A stretch of DNA of 64,000 nucleotides from assembly GCA_025201375.1 (NCBI GenBank), contig JAIWZP010000016.1, positions 62,001 through 126,000 of the forward strand, written 5' to 3'. The DNA comes from Gongronella butleri (Eukaryota; Mucoromycota; Mucoromycetes; Mucorales; Cunninghamellaceae). Every line of letters starts with the position of its first letter. Position 1 is the first letter of the stretch. The translations under genes were made by a program, and so were the position numbers. Shown here piece by piece: positions 9,823-20,150 of this stretch. The notes beneath the pieces are model-generated. The model was given only the letters and a program-made list of their open reading frames with translations, had not been told where the DNA came from and searched no databases.

Positions 9823-10959
9823 ATGAAGCCACCTTCACAAATTAAAGCCCGATTGCCCCAATTTCTCTTTCTTTACAACTTTATGCAGGTTTTGCGATCT
9901 CAGGCCGCGCGACGTCTTGGCACTTCCAAATTTGACTCTTTGTACGGTATTTCTAGCGTTGCTTGTGCTTTACACGCGCGAAAGCGCGAGATTCTGAAGT
10001 CACTTCATGTACAACAAGGACTTGACAATAACAAAAGGTACAAATTATCCAAAAATGGCGCCTCTTTTTTTTTTTTTACTGACCGAATACGCTGAGCCAG
10101 TGTATCGAAACTGGTCTCCACGTGCAAATCACTGGGTGTACCTGTCAAATTTACCGACAAAGGAGACTTGAACAATCTCACCGGCAATCGGCCTCACCAA
10201 GGCATTGTTTTGGAAACATCCGCATTGACAGCCACCCCCCTGCGTTGCCTTTTGCCGTGGACACGACACGGGTATGGCGCCCAGCACCAGTCACCGCACA
10301 GAGAAAATATCAAATTGTCAAACACACAAAATAAGGCTCCTTTTTGGATTGCCCTTGATCAAGTGCAGGACCCACAGGTATGTTTGTCCATGGATGTGCG
10401 CAGTTCGCTCTAACGATTTTGTTTCTAAAGAATCTTGGCTCCATCATCCGGTAAATAGCCTGCGAAAAGCGTGGTGATTACCCAGGGTCTCATCGTTTCC
10501 ATAGAACTGCGCACTTTTTTGGTGTTGACGGCTTAATAATGTGCTCCAAAAACAGGTAGAAGCAGTTCAAGTGATTGAGAAGTAACGAGCTGACGCCATT
10601 ATAGTGCCCCTCTCAGCCCCACCGTGTCAAAAGTGAGCGCCGGTGCTATGGAGACCATGGATATTTATTCGACACTCAAGCTTGATCGATTCCTACATGA
10701 ATCGCGCAACAATGGCTGGACTGTGTACGGTGCAAGTGCATCCGGATCTAGCCAAGTTGCTGATTGTGAAGACAAGCCGCGCATTTTGGTGTTTGGTAAC
10801 GAGGGCGAGGGGTTGCGCTCCAACATTCTGCGTCATTGCGATTCGCTTGTAAGCATCCCTCATGCTGGTGCGGTCGCCGAGGATCACCTTGGCAGCGTCG
10901 ACAGCCTCAATGTCGGTGTGGCAGTGGGTGTTCTGGTGTACAAAATGATGGGAAAATAA
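9823..10959 (+). CDS. MRM1: mitochondrial rRNA 2'-O-ribose methyltransferase (SpoU/TrmH), Mrm1
   Basis: SPOUT enzyme that methylates a ribose of the mitochondrial large-subunit rRNA using SAM. Five exons: 9823-10037, 10101-10377, a 20-nt exon 10431-10450, 10505-10555 and 10605-10959, giving about 305 aa. The N-terminus is basic and hydroxylated, compatible with a mitochondrial presequence. Substrate-binding domain: YGISSVACALHARKRE. Link: NRPHQGIVLETSAL. SpoU motif 1: DQVQDPQ, then NLGSIIR (20-nt exon) and TAHFFGVDGLI. Motif 2: VFGNEGEGLR. Motif 3: SVDSLNVGVAVGVLVYK. Every intron is needed to link these motifs and all phases match. An alternative start is an internal ATG (MQVLRSQAARRLG). Confidence 0.88.
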
Positions 10960-11007
10960 ACCAATGGCATCATTACATTACATTTTATTTGTGTGTGGGG
11001 GAGAGAT

Positions 11008-12989
11008 TCACGTCAAACATCGACGTAAAGGACGAAGCAAGTCGACAGAGAATGCCAACTCGGAAAATCGATCAGAAGCAGATGCGCGCGCATTCGATGC
11101 CATCTCCTTGTATTCATTCTCGGACAATGAGAGCGCGTCGTGCAGTCGATCAGCAAATGAATCCGCATTGTCAGCCAAAAAGCCTGAAAAAAATGAAGAG
11201 TGAGCAAAGTTGTTCTTGACGTGCTAGTATTGGTTGGGATCTCTTCATCTCATACCAGTTGGTTGATTTGCATAGTCCACAACAATGTCCATTTTGGGTC
11301 CGCCGGAGCAGTGAGCCACAACAATAAGGCCAGCTGTTTGATATTCAACTACACCAATGCCAAAATGTTCATTCCACATTGTGTGCAGTCCAACTTTGCC
11401 TTGACCAAGCAGCGACACCAAAACGTTGTACGGCGCATTGACTTCAAAGTGAATGCGATCTTGTAGCTGCAATTCTTTAGCCAAATTGCGCAATTGTTCA
11501 ATACGGTCTTCGTCTCCTTTGTTTCTGCAGCTGCCAACCATGATCAGTTTGACATTGGGATCCTGCAGCCATTGAGGGTATTTTTCAAACAGGCGGGCCA
11601 TCGCCAAAATTTGCAATCGATGATCCTTTTCAGGTCTTTCAAGAAAAAAAAAACGTGGAAAGATTGTGAGCAGAACTGTCGGACCGACATGGATATGTTC
11701 TTTGCTGTTTTTACCTGAATTGGGCCACAGAGACAATCAATGATTTGCGACCATCCAACGAAAGATCTCCCAGGCGATCCGTATCACATGGCGGATACAC
11801 AATGTCGGCATCTGTGGACCACAACTGATCAATGTGGTTCTTTGTCCAAGAAGAGTTCACCATGACCACTTGTGCAAACGACCCACAATAGCTGTACACC
11901 CGAGCAAACAAGCGATAATAACTTTAAAAAAAAAAAAGCGCGTCAATTTCGTTCGCAATTCTTTGATTCTCATCACATACATCAGCTTTGCCGTCGTCCA
12001 TAGCCAGCTATTGGCCAATCGTTTGTCATTGTTGTATTGGGCGCGTCGTTCATATACACGTTGCAGCATATCTGAACTAAAACGTAAAAAAAAAATAAAA
12101 AAATAAAAAGATGAATGTCAAAAGTAGTAAACCAATCGCACATACCTGATCGTAGGGTAATGGACATAAGCAGCAATGCTGATGTGCGTCAAATAATGCA
12201 CCAAAGGGAAGGTGAACGCGTAGCCCATTGTATCAAAGTAAACGTCAGGCACCAAATTGCTGATTGCTTCATAGCCCATTTTCATGGATGCCAGACTTTG
12301 TAACAGCAACGTGAATCGAGGATATCTATTGATGGAAAAAAAAAAAAAAAAAAAAAGCCAGGGCCTCAGTCTTCTTGGTCTCATAGCGGCTGTCGTGGTG
12401 TTACCTATCGTCTTCAACCAAATATCGACTGCGGAGATGAATTATAGCGAGTCTCCGAGCATCAAGGGAGATGTCAAAGCTGGACTGCAATGGACACGAT
12501 TATCAGCAACCGCCTACATACAAAAATCACTGGTAATAGACTTACTTTCACTCGTAGAATCATTTGTTCGCGGGAAACATCCAGGTCACCCGTATAAACC
12601 ACGCAAATCACGTCTTGAAATTCGCGCTGCACGTCGCGTACCGCCGTCCAGAGCACGCGTTCGCCGCCACCACCAGCAGCACTGTCGAAACAAACAATAA
12701 AAAAAATAGAGGAAGAGATAAAGATTTTAAGCAGGGACGCTACATGGCAAGAAAGCGCAGTGGCAGGGGAGCCACAATTTTACCAATAAGGATGAAAGAA
12801 GCCAAGGAAGGTGGGCTGATCGTGACCAGTGTAATTGATGTCTCGTAGCAGTTTCGTGCGATTTTTGTGTATAGACTTTTTGATGCGCAATCTAAACCAT
12901 ATCAGAGTCGCCCACATACAGAGCAACCCTGATGTGATCCAAAACGACATTGACATAAAGACTATAGCAACCAAGGCCAACGATGCCAT
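11008..12989 (-). CDS. ALG11: GDP-Man:Man3GlcNAc2-PP-dolichol alpha-1,2-mannosyltransferase
   Basis: ER membrane glycosyltransferase adding the fourth and fifth mannoses of the N-glycan precursor on the cytosolic face. Eight exons: 12784-12989, 12546-12681, 12405-12484, 12146-12325, 11981-12076, 11715-11921, 11256-11635 and 11008-11183, giving 486 aa. It starts with a membrane segment ([19 protein letters not shown]), then [18 protein letters not shown], the [19 protein letters not shown] block, [63 protein letters not shown] and [21 protein letters not shown] (GT-B donor site, EX7E-like). The C-terminal exon is short. Every junction keeps frame, which strongly supports the model. Confidence 0.93.
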
Positions 12990-13633
12990 GCAGGAGCGAC
13001 AAGGAAAAAAAAAAAAAAAAAAAAAGAATTGAAAAGAACAGGACACAAAAGACCCGCTGGCCGATCAAATCACGTTTTGCCAAATGGGGACCGGGCGAAA
13101 TGCCACTTGTCGTTCCCTTGCGGGCTTGCATCAGTCGTCTTGAGCGCCAGATGACAATCAAAAATCAGCCGCAGCCAAGCTCCCAAACCAAAATCGAAGA
13201 TACAAATCCTCACGATTGCACCAAACTCACTCACACGAGAAAGGGCATAAAGAAACCACGAAAATGCCAAAAAAAAAAAAAAAAAAGAGAGAGAGAGGGA
13301 ACGATTTATCTCATCGTCAGTACAGGGCAATGTGTAATTTAATTAAATGTACAAGCTATTTGCGCGGGATGGCGGGAAGAATGCGTCCATTAGCGGGAGA
13401 AACTCCAAATGCATGGATTTGATTAGAGCTAGGCGCTGTAACTCGACACTTGACGCGCTTCATCACGCGCTGAAAGTGGATCCCAAACGCCCCCCCTTTT
13501 TTCGCATCCATTCTGCCGAAAACCAATTTATTTTCAGCAATCTCTGGTCATTTCTTAATGCGATCTTTCCAAAATATAAGTGCTTTTCCGTCTTTGATCC
13601 CAGATTTATTTGAGATGACTCGCGCGTCGACAC
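12990..13633. other. spacer upstream of ALG11
   Basis: Contains a poly(A) tract next to the ALG11 start, a second A tract at about 13268-13286, and no supported gene on either strand. It leads into the repeat island. Confidence 0.5.
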
Positions 13634-13671
13634 GTTGGACCGTTGGACCGTTGGACCGTTGGACCGTTGTC
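13634..13671 (+). repeat. 8-bp tandem repeat (GTTGGACC)
   Basis: More than four head-to-tail copies of an 8-bp unit (TTGGACCG in another phase) without mismatch. It sits at the edge of the repeat island. Confidence 0.9.
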
Positions 13672-14599
13672 GCATACGGTATGCTACCAGTATGGAAAAT
13701 ACTTTACCTTTTTTTTTTTTTTTTTTTTACAAGGCGCATCCTCCAGATCTTGTTCATCGGGTCATGTGTTTGAGCTACAGGATGCTGAACAAAAAAACCG
13801 GCGATGTCAAGTTTTTTCAGAGATAGGATCGCTCAGTCCTGAGAACATTCATTTTTCATAAAATCAGTGTTACTGTAAATCAGGATCAAAACGACCCCTC
13901 AAGGTTAACTCACCGAAAACTCGACGCGATATCCCCAAACCACAAGCGCTTTTACCGCTTTTGACGCGTAGAATCATGCTGGATCACGGGCAAAGGTCGT
14001 GACTTGCCAGACTTCGATATTTCGGCACGTTATTATCTCGGTTCAAAACAGCCATCGCATTTATCATAATAATTCATAATAAATCTACAGTAGTAGAGGT
14101 CAATTACTGTACCGTAGAGCAAATTTGCATTGTTCGAATCAGACGGGCTCGGGCGTCATTTCCAGAATGTTCGTTTGCCCGATGCACGTGAATGACCGTT
14201 GTACAGTACACTATCATACTTGTGAGAGCCGCCGTTCAAACATTTCAAAAATTTCCAACCTCGATGTTATCGGCAATCGATTGGCAACACACGGCGCTTT
14301 TACAGTTCTATAAATAACGTGTCGATCAAGTCAACTGATGAATTTCTATGATACTGTATCGGATGAGACCAATTTCGTCGAGGGATGGCCAAAACTCGCA
14401 GAGAAAATTCACTTTTCCATCAAAATCTTTGATCGCGATTTGCTCGAGCGACAACGCACAATGGTGAACGGTCTAATAAACTTGTAATTTTTATTCCAGT
14501 TTTACTAACAAACAGGAGGGCAAAGCATCAAATGGGATGACTTGCAGTGCGCTAGCTTCGGTTTTAACTTTTTGCTGCATCGGTGTCCATTTTTTTTGT

Positions 14600-15610
14600 A
14601 TTCAATATTTCTTCTTTACAGTACAGTATTAGGCAAAATTAATTGTGTATTACAGTATTAGTCGATATGGTCTTGGATACAGTAATTTTGACCATGGTTC
14701 TCGATGAGGACCATGCCTTGTTGTCAAATACTAGTGCCCAATGGGCACTCCACAATACCCTTAGGGTACAGTATGCGCTATTCGATGGATTAGCTCCCTC
14801 GGGGCTGTGGCCGGCTTGTAAAGCCAACTTTTCAATAATACTAGTCTGTTGTTGATGAAGCGGCGGTCGCGGGCAAAAAGAGTTGTCCACACTTGCCATT
14901 TTAGTGGGCAGTCGAATACGTAGAAAATGATCTTGCGTTTCTTGATGATGGCGGTTGCATACCCGACACATTGTCTCGGTGTCTTCTACGAGTCGCCAGC
15001 TTCTTGTGCTGGCTGGATGGTATTGCGTCGTGGAGAATCCTCCACCAAATCGTGGTGGCTTTGTGTGGTATTTTAAACTTCCAAATGGCTTTCCAGTCTT
15101 TTGTCGAGCGATGTTAGTCGGTAGCCAGGGTACAGTATCGCCAAAGGGGTTTCATTTCTTCTGTCACATTTGGAGGGTGTACTGTAGCCTCTGTCTGATG
15201 ATCTTTGGGGTAGTCTTGCTGATGTGCAGCGGCTTGTGATTGTCCATCATGATATTGTACTGTATGTAGACCTTTTGTGCGATGGGACGTCATCCAACCA
15301 CACTCTTGTGTTTGTCGGATGTCTTGGACTCGTCCCATCCAGCCTGTATGATATCGTGTGTGTCCCAGGATTCGGCCGGTGACCATATATCAATTGTTCC
15401 GGTTGTCGTCCGCCACATGCCTCGGATGAAGGTGGCGAGAATACTGTACAGTACTGTATCATCAGGTTTGTTTCGATGTACCGTAATCTTTGAGGAAGGA
15501 CAGTTTCAAAGCAATGCGCTGCAAGCGAAGATCCACCGTCTGCCCAGTCCACCTCGTCGGATTGCATCGGTGTCCAGCTCTCCAGCCTCCTGCAGGCCAC
15601 CACTCAACGG
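14600..15610 (-). pseudogene. non-LTR retrotransposon (LINE) reverse-transcriptase remnant
   Basis: On the minus strand, frameshifted fragments resemble the C-terminal end of LINE reverse-transcriptase proteins: TTIWWRILHDAIPSS (near 15030), then TETMCRVCNRHHQETQDHF (near 14960), then FDCPLKWQVWTTLF (near 14900). This order, a WW-ILHD-IP stretch before a Cys/His knuckle and a CP--WQ-W motif, is that of the zf-RVT region. Consecutive pieces lie in different frames and stops are frequent, so it is dead. The second copy of the surrounding repeat lacks this kilobase, so it is an insertion. Upstream RT motifs were not seen. Confidence 0.65.
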
Positions 15611-15627
15611 TCAGCCGTCAGCGTCCC

Positions 15628-15747
15628 CAAAAAAATGCAAAATAAAAAAAATGCAAAATAAAAAAAATGCAAAATAAAAAAATAAAAAAATAAAAAAATA
15701 AAAAAATAAAAAAATAAAAAAATAAAAAAATAAAAAAATAAAAAAAT

Positions 15748-15776
<29 letters not shown>
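15628..15776 (+). repeat. A-rich microsatellite (ATAAAAAA)n
   Basis: About 13 near-perfect copies of an 8-bp ATAAAAAA unit, preceded by three copies of ATGCAAAATAAAAAA. A shorter version is at the same place in the other repeat copy (46515-46555), so it belongs to the host repeat, not to the LINE tail. Confidence 0.9.
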
Positions 15777-15779
<3 letters not shown>

Positions 15780-16221
15780 CCATGCAATCCACGCAACTTA
15801 ATTTGGAAGTCTCAAACCTTAAATTTTTGCAAAAAATTCGCACCAAAGTAGGCACTTTTCTCAGTCGATCGCCGTTCATGCGTCACTCTTTGGGCGTGTT
15901 TCTTATTACAGTACAGTAGGTAAATAAGTTAGAGCGACCTACTGTATTTTGTCTGCCAATAGCAAATTGTCGGAGTTACCTGTTTGGGATGCATTGATCA
16001 CCCGGAGTTCGAAATTTCCAGATTAGGCATTTTCCGAGTTTGAAATGTGTGACCCCTGAGTGACCCCTGAATTTTTTAAAAGTGGTTGTAGCGTTTTGGG
16101 GATTTAAGCTTTTTTGTTGCAAATTTTGCGCTGAACTCGATGTATGTGTTATAAAGTGGGGTTGACCTCGCAGATGGTCGAGACTCGAGAGATACTGTAC
16201 TCGTGTAAATGCAAAAAAGTA

Positions 16222-16436
16222 CCCGTTGCTCCCAAAAGTGATCCAATGTTTTGAAATTTTAACTTTAATAATCTGTCAGAACTCATGCAATACACCTCCT
16301 AGAGACTTGAAAATTGGTTCATTAGAAAGGCTGTGTCTTTTGTACTGTAGAAAAAAAATGGGATGGATTGAAGAGGTATTGAATGTACAATGATAAATTG
16401 AAAAAAAGAAATGCATTGGATCACTTTTGGGAGGCA
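16222..16436 (+). repeat. Tc1 left terminal inverted repeat with nested inverted ends
   Basis: Begins with the outer motif CTCCCAAAAGTGATCCAATG near 16230 and ends with its inverse near 16413-16433, so the TIR is itself a small hairpin-like unit. It matches 18669-18881 in reverse with few changes. Confidence 0.9.
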
Positions 16437-16524
16437 CGTCATTTTTTTTTATTTTTTTCTTAATACTTGGTTCATCGACCCTTGGCCTTAATAACCGCTC
16501 TGCATCTATCAGGCATTGATTGTA

Positions 16525-17530
16525 CAGTGCCCGGACAAAAAAAAGTTTCGCTGTGCATAATTCTCTGCAGTGCAAGGTATCAATTAATCGCGTTAATCTC
16601 TGCTGTATTGATCAATAATGGCTCCGGTGATATGAAATTTTGCAGGAACAATGATTTAAAAGTAAAAAAACAATTCTAAAATTATGAAATGGCTATGCCA
16701 AGCCGGTATTGAAATAGATCAAAAAAGGGATACCTGACGCGTCACGCGACGCGACGCGTGCCTACGCGTATACAATGGCCTGTGGAGATGAATTGACGTT
16801 ATGAACACCATCTCCAATTTTTTTTGCAACGAGTGCAATGGTGCCTGATTGTATTTTAAGAATCAATTCCATGTTACTTGCATTGCATCGGTGCTGTGAT
16901 CGAATAATGTAAAATCATCATGTGACACGCGTCACGCGTCAGTTGCATCTGGAATAACAATTGCCATCTCTGTTATCTAATTTTAATCCTTAGTTGGCTT
17001 AAAACCATTGTACTTATTTAATTTAAAGAACTAGAATAGACTGTTATCGATTGGTTGACCAGTAGGAGCACTACGACCATGTTACGAAGGAAATCGCGAC
17101 TTTTGGCGCGTCTGACGCGTGACGCGTGTCACATGATGATTTTACATTATTCGATCACAGCACCGATGCAATGCATGTAACATGGAATTGATTCTTAAAA
17201 TACAATCAGGCACCATTGCACTCGTTGCAAAAAAAAATTGGAGATGGTGTTCATAACGCCAATTCATCTCCACAGGCCATTGTATACGCGTAGGCACGCG
17301 TCGCGTCGCGTGACGCGTCAGGTATCCCTTTTTTGATCTATTTCAATACCGGCTTGGCATAGCCATTTCATAATTTTAGAATTGTTTTTTTACTTTTAAA
17401 TCATTGTTCCTGCAAAATTTCATATCACTGGAGCCATTATTGATCAATACAGCAGAGATTAACGCGATTAATTGATACCTTGCACTGCAGAGAATCATGC
17501 ACAGCGAAACTTTTTTTTGTCCGGGCACTG
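16525..17530. mobile_element. palindromic MITE (1006 bp) inserted in the Tc1 element
   Basis: Flanked by TA duplications (16523-16524 and 17531-17532). It starts CAGTGCCCGGAC and ends with the inverse. Arms of about 418 bp (16525-16942 and 17112-17530) are nearly identical inverted copies around a 169-bp loop, so the element is almost wholly palindromic. No ORF. Both arms carry clusters of ACGCGT/CACGCG words near their middle and inner end. TA target and CAGT end suggest mobilisation by a Tc1/mariner transposase other than the host element, whose ends differ. Confidence 0.92.
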
Positions 17531-17537
17531 TACAGTA

Positions 17538-18500
17538 TCATATGTACCTACTACGAATCATTTCCTTGTCGATTTCGTTGTACCAAACATGGTAGGCGCG
17601 CTCCCACAGCTCATTGATGCCCGCAGGTACTTTCTCGTACCTGAAGAGCTTTTGCTTAAGCAATGCCCACATGTTTTCAATCGGATTGAGGTCTGGAGAT
17701 TGGGCAGGCCACTCCATGACACGAAAGTCCTGCTCAGCAAGCCAATCCATCACCAAATGAGATTTGTGTTTGGGATCATTGTCTTGCATGAAGATCACTT
17801 TGGACGCGTCTAGGTTCTTTTCACCACTGGTCATCCACAGCTCGTCCTTCAGGATGCTCAAATACAACTCCTTATCCATCGTGGAGTCAATTTTGGACAT
17901 GAAGCCAACGCCATCCCAGGTGATACAGCTCCACACCATGATGTGTCCACCTCCGTGCTTCACAGTCTGCTGCACATGTTTGAGTTGCATTGACTCTTCT
18001 GGACGCTTCCACACGTAATGCTTGCTGTCAGAGCCATAGCGGTTGATCTTCACTTCGTCTGACCAAATGACGCGTTTCCAGTCGTCGTACGTCCAATGCA
18101 TACGCGCTTTTGCCCATTTCAAACGCGCCAACCTGTTCTTTTCGCTGATCATTGGTTTTTTCGGTTTAACAATTGCCTTGAGACCAGCTTCCTCCAGGGC
18201 CCTGCGGACAGTCGTAGCACTAACAAATATTTCGTAGTCATTTTTCAAAGCCTGCTGCACTTGAACAGCATTTTCCAAACCAAACTTCGTGATGTAGCGA
18301 ACGCAGTACTGCTTGAGCCGATCGTTTAGCTTTTTTGGGCGTCCATTACCTGCAACATTACGAGACAATGACTTGTCAACGCGAAGCCTTTGGACTGCAC
18401 CAAAGCTGACACCAGTTTTGAGCATAACTTTGCGAATAGATAAGCCGTCGTTAAGGTGCTTGAGCACTCTCTGCTCGAGATCTTTGGGGAGAGGCTTCAT
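17538..18500 (-). CDS. Tc1-type DD34E transposase, C-terminus displaced
   Basis: Single-exon 320-aa ORF. The N-terminal paired-type helix-turn-helix is at about residues 1-45 (LSIRKVMLKTGVSFGAVQRL), then GRPKK (a GRPR-like hook) at 53-57. The DDE catalytic triad is complete: Asp148 (WSDEVK), Asp240 (MQDNDPKH) and Glu275 (DLNPIENMW), with 34 residues between the last two. The ORF stops just before the nested MITE. On the far side (minus, 16460-16522) lies the expected family end, SMPDRCRAVIKAKGR, followed by a stop and TKY. So the natural C-terminus was split off. Catalytic core intact; activity doubtful. Confidence 0.92.
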   Translation of the reverse strand: MKPLPKDLEQRVLKHLNDGLSIRKVMLKTGVSFGAVQRLRVDKSLSRNVAGNGRPKKLNDRLKQYCVRYITKFGLENAVQVQQALKNDYEIFVSATTVRRALEEAGLKAIVKPKKPMISEKNRLARLKWAKARMHWTYDDWKRVIWSDEVKINRYGSDSKHYVWKRPEESMQLKHVQQTVKHGGGHIMVWSCITWDGVGFMSKIDSTMDKELYLSILKDELWMTSGEKNLDASKVIFMQDNDPKHKSHLVMDWLAEQDFRVMEWPAQSPDLNPIENMWALLKQKLFRYEKVPAGINELWERAYHVWYNEIDKEMIRSRYI

Positions 18501-18668
18501 TTAACTACTTTGAACAATTAGCAACATGCATCGTGTTCATTCTTGTTGCTGCTTTCTCAACTTACGCGAAAAACAAAAATGGGAGTGAAGTTAAGCAGAA
18601 AAAAAGGTACCAGAAAAGGTTTGAGCGATCTGAGTGGCTTTGTTTCAGATTTTCCCCAAAAGTGACAT

Positions 18669-18881
18669 TGCCTCCCAAAAGTGATCCAATGCACTTCTTT
18701 TTTTCAATTTATCATTGTGCATTCAATACCTCTTCAATCCATCCCATTTTTTTTTCTACAGTACAAAAGGTACAGGCCTTTCTAATGAACCAATTTTCAA
18801 GTCTCTAGGAGGTGTATTGCATGAGTTCTGACAGATTAAAGTTAAAATTTCAAAACATTGGATCACTTTTGGGAGCAACGG
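18669..18881 (-). repeat. Tc1 right terminal inverted repeat
   Basis: Inverse of 16222-16436. The inner end is CTCCCAAAAGTGATCCAATG at about 18673; the outer end is its inverse, followed by CAACGG and TA. A one-base difference at the outermost edge (CCC versus CC) separates the two ends. Confidence 0.9.
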
Positions 18882-19479
18882 TACGTAGTACAAATACGTA
18901 CAGTATTATCATAGCACGTGTTTGGCATTTTTGAGTCCAAAAAAATCGGGCGGGTCCGTCTTGAATCCTGGGCGCTGAACCATTGTTTACGCCATCATGA
19001 TATGACGCAGGCAGGTTTCATTGGCGCGCGGGCGAGCAGGCTGTAAAAAAATTTCTGGAGGCACAGCAGGCCGCCAAAGTCTGAAAAACACGCCTTTATT
19101 TTTTTGGTTTTTACAGTAAAAGGTAAATGCGTGCGTTTTTGTGCAGCATAGCACGATTTTTTTACGTAGGCATTGAAATGATAGCACGCGTCATACAGTA
19201 TCAATTTCTGATTTATTTCTGTCCACTGAAGCACAGTAGTTAAACGTGGACGGTTCAAACGCCTGATTTGTGTGCAAATACAGTAGCCAAAAACCCAAAA
19301 CGGATGACATTTGTGCTTTTGCACATTTTTCTCTCGGGCACTCGCTGAGTAGCTGAGATGCCGATTGATTTTTTTCGCGCTTGCGCAAGCTCAAATTTAT
19401 GAAAATGGATAGGCAGGTAGAGTCAACTGTGCAGCCAACATGTCAATCAGCCAAATTAAAATCGAAAATACGAGTTTTC

Positions 19480-20030
19480 AGAGTCATTGCACACTGAATC
19501 GCCGCGATCTCAACATGACCTCTCCAAAACACACACGCTTTCACCGCTTTTATGATATGATAGCCTCTGATTCATTGGAATTCGCGGGTTGAAAAAAAAT
19601 CGGGCAGACCCATCCTTTGCACAACTGCACACGCAATATCATACTTTATATCGTGACGCAACTTTCATCAGAGGAGCAGGGCAGGATCTACAAAAATTTC
19701 TGGAGGCATAGCACGCCGGTAAAACCTGAAAAACACGCTTCATCATTTTACAATAAACTGCAAATGTGTCATATTTTATGATATGCCGTGCAGCGCGCGC
19801 TGCTGAAGGCATTAAAACGACCTCATGCGTCAGATTCTTTTGTTTCTGCCGACAGAGATCGAGAACTGGAGGATCAAACACCACATTTGCATATTTATGT
19901 GAATTATGAGGCATGCATGCTTTCAGGGAATTGTCAACCACCACATCATAGAAAAGATATGAAAAACACGATGTGTACGAAAATGCAAAGAACGGAACTT
20001 GTCTGTCTCTCAGCTGACTGATTTTATTAT
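19480..20030. repeat. dispersed repeat, partial copy C
   Basis: 19490-19560 resembles 13905-13985, and 19600-19900 resembles 46990-47270 and 18920-19270 (shared ATTTCTGGAGGCA and AACACGC stretches). The minus frame keeps KRVFQVLPACYASRNF, close to KRVFQILPACCASRNF in copy B. It ends about 120 bp before the GH88 gene. Confidence 0.65.
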
Positions 20031-20150
20031 CATAGAGTGTGATATGCGACATAATTTTGTTTGCTTTAATAATAATTGTGGAAGACGGAATAAAAAAAAA
20101 CAAGGCTATCATACTGTATCATAGACAAGATGAGCTTTTGACGGACCAAT

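Larger units (their letters stand above)
16222..18881 (-). mobile_element. Tc1/mariner-type transposon carrying a nested MITE
   Basis: A 2.66-kb element bounded by TA at 16220-16221 and 18882-18883, the expected Tc1 target duplication. Terminal inverted repeats are about 213 bp (16222-16436 and 18669-18881). It encodes a minus-strand DD34E transposase (17538-18500). About 1 kb is a separate element (16525-17530) inserted beside the transposase stop. It interrupts the dispersed repeat: sequence on both sides continues the alignment with 46030-47440. Confidence 0.92.
13735..19400. repeat. dispersed repeat, copy A, interrupted by nested elements
   Basis: About 3 kb of sequence recurring elsewhere in the window, split by a LINE remnant (about 14600-15610) and a Tc1 element (16222-18881). 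Segments 14140-14580, 15625-16220 and 18884-19400 align in the same order with 46030-47440. Segment 13735-13965 instead matches 34876-35090. Minus-strand frames share short peptides with the second copy (KNLRF-TSKLSCVDCMEFLF, NFELRVINASQTG-SDNLLLAD), so it may be a decayed coding element. No known transposon class was recognised. Boundaries are approximate. Confidence 0.75.

Noticed and set aside
14120..14150. GTTCGAATC considered as a tRNA T-loop
   Set aside because: No matching acceptor stem, anticodon arm or D-loop sequence around it; it lies in the dispersed repeat.
15604..15879. Phe/Tyr/Ile-rich hydrophobic minus-strand frame that looks like a membrane protein
   Set aside because: It is the translation of the (ATAAAAAA)n microsatellite.
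13735..20030. Repeats considered as a CRISPR array or satellite
   Set aside because: No regular repeat-spacer periodicity. Repeats are transposon ends, microsatellites and long dispersed copies.
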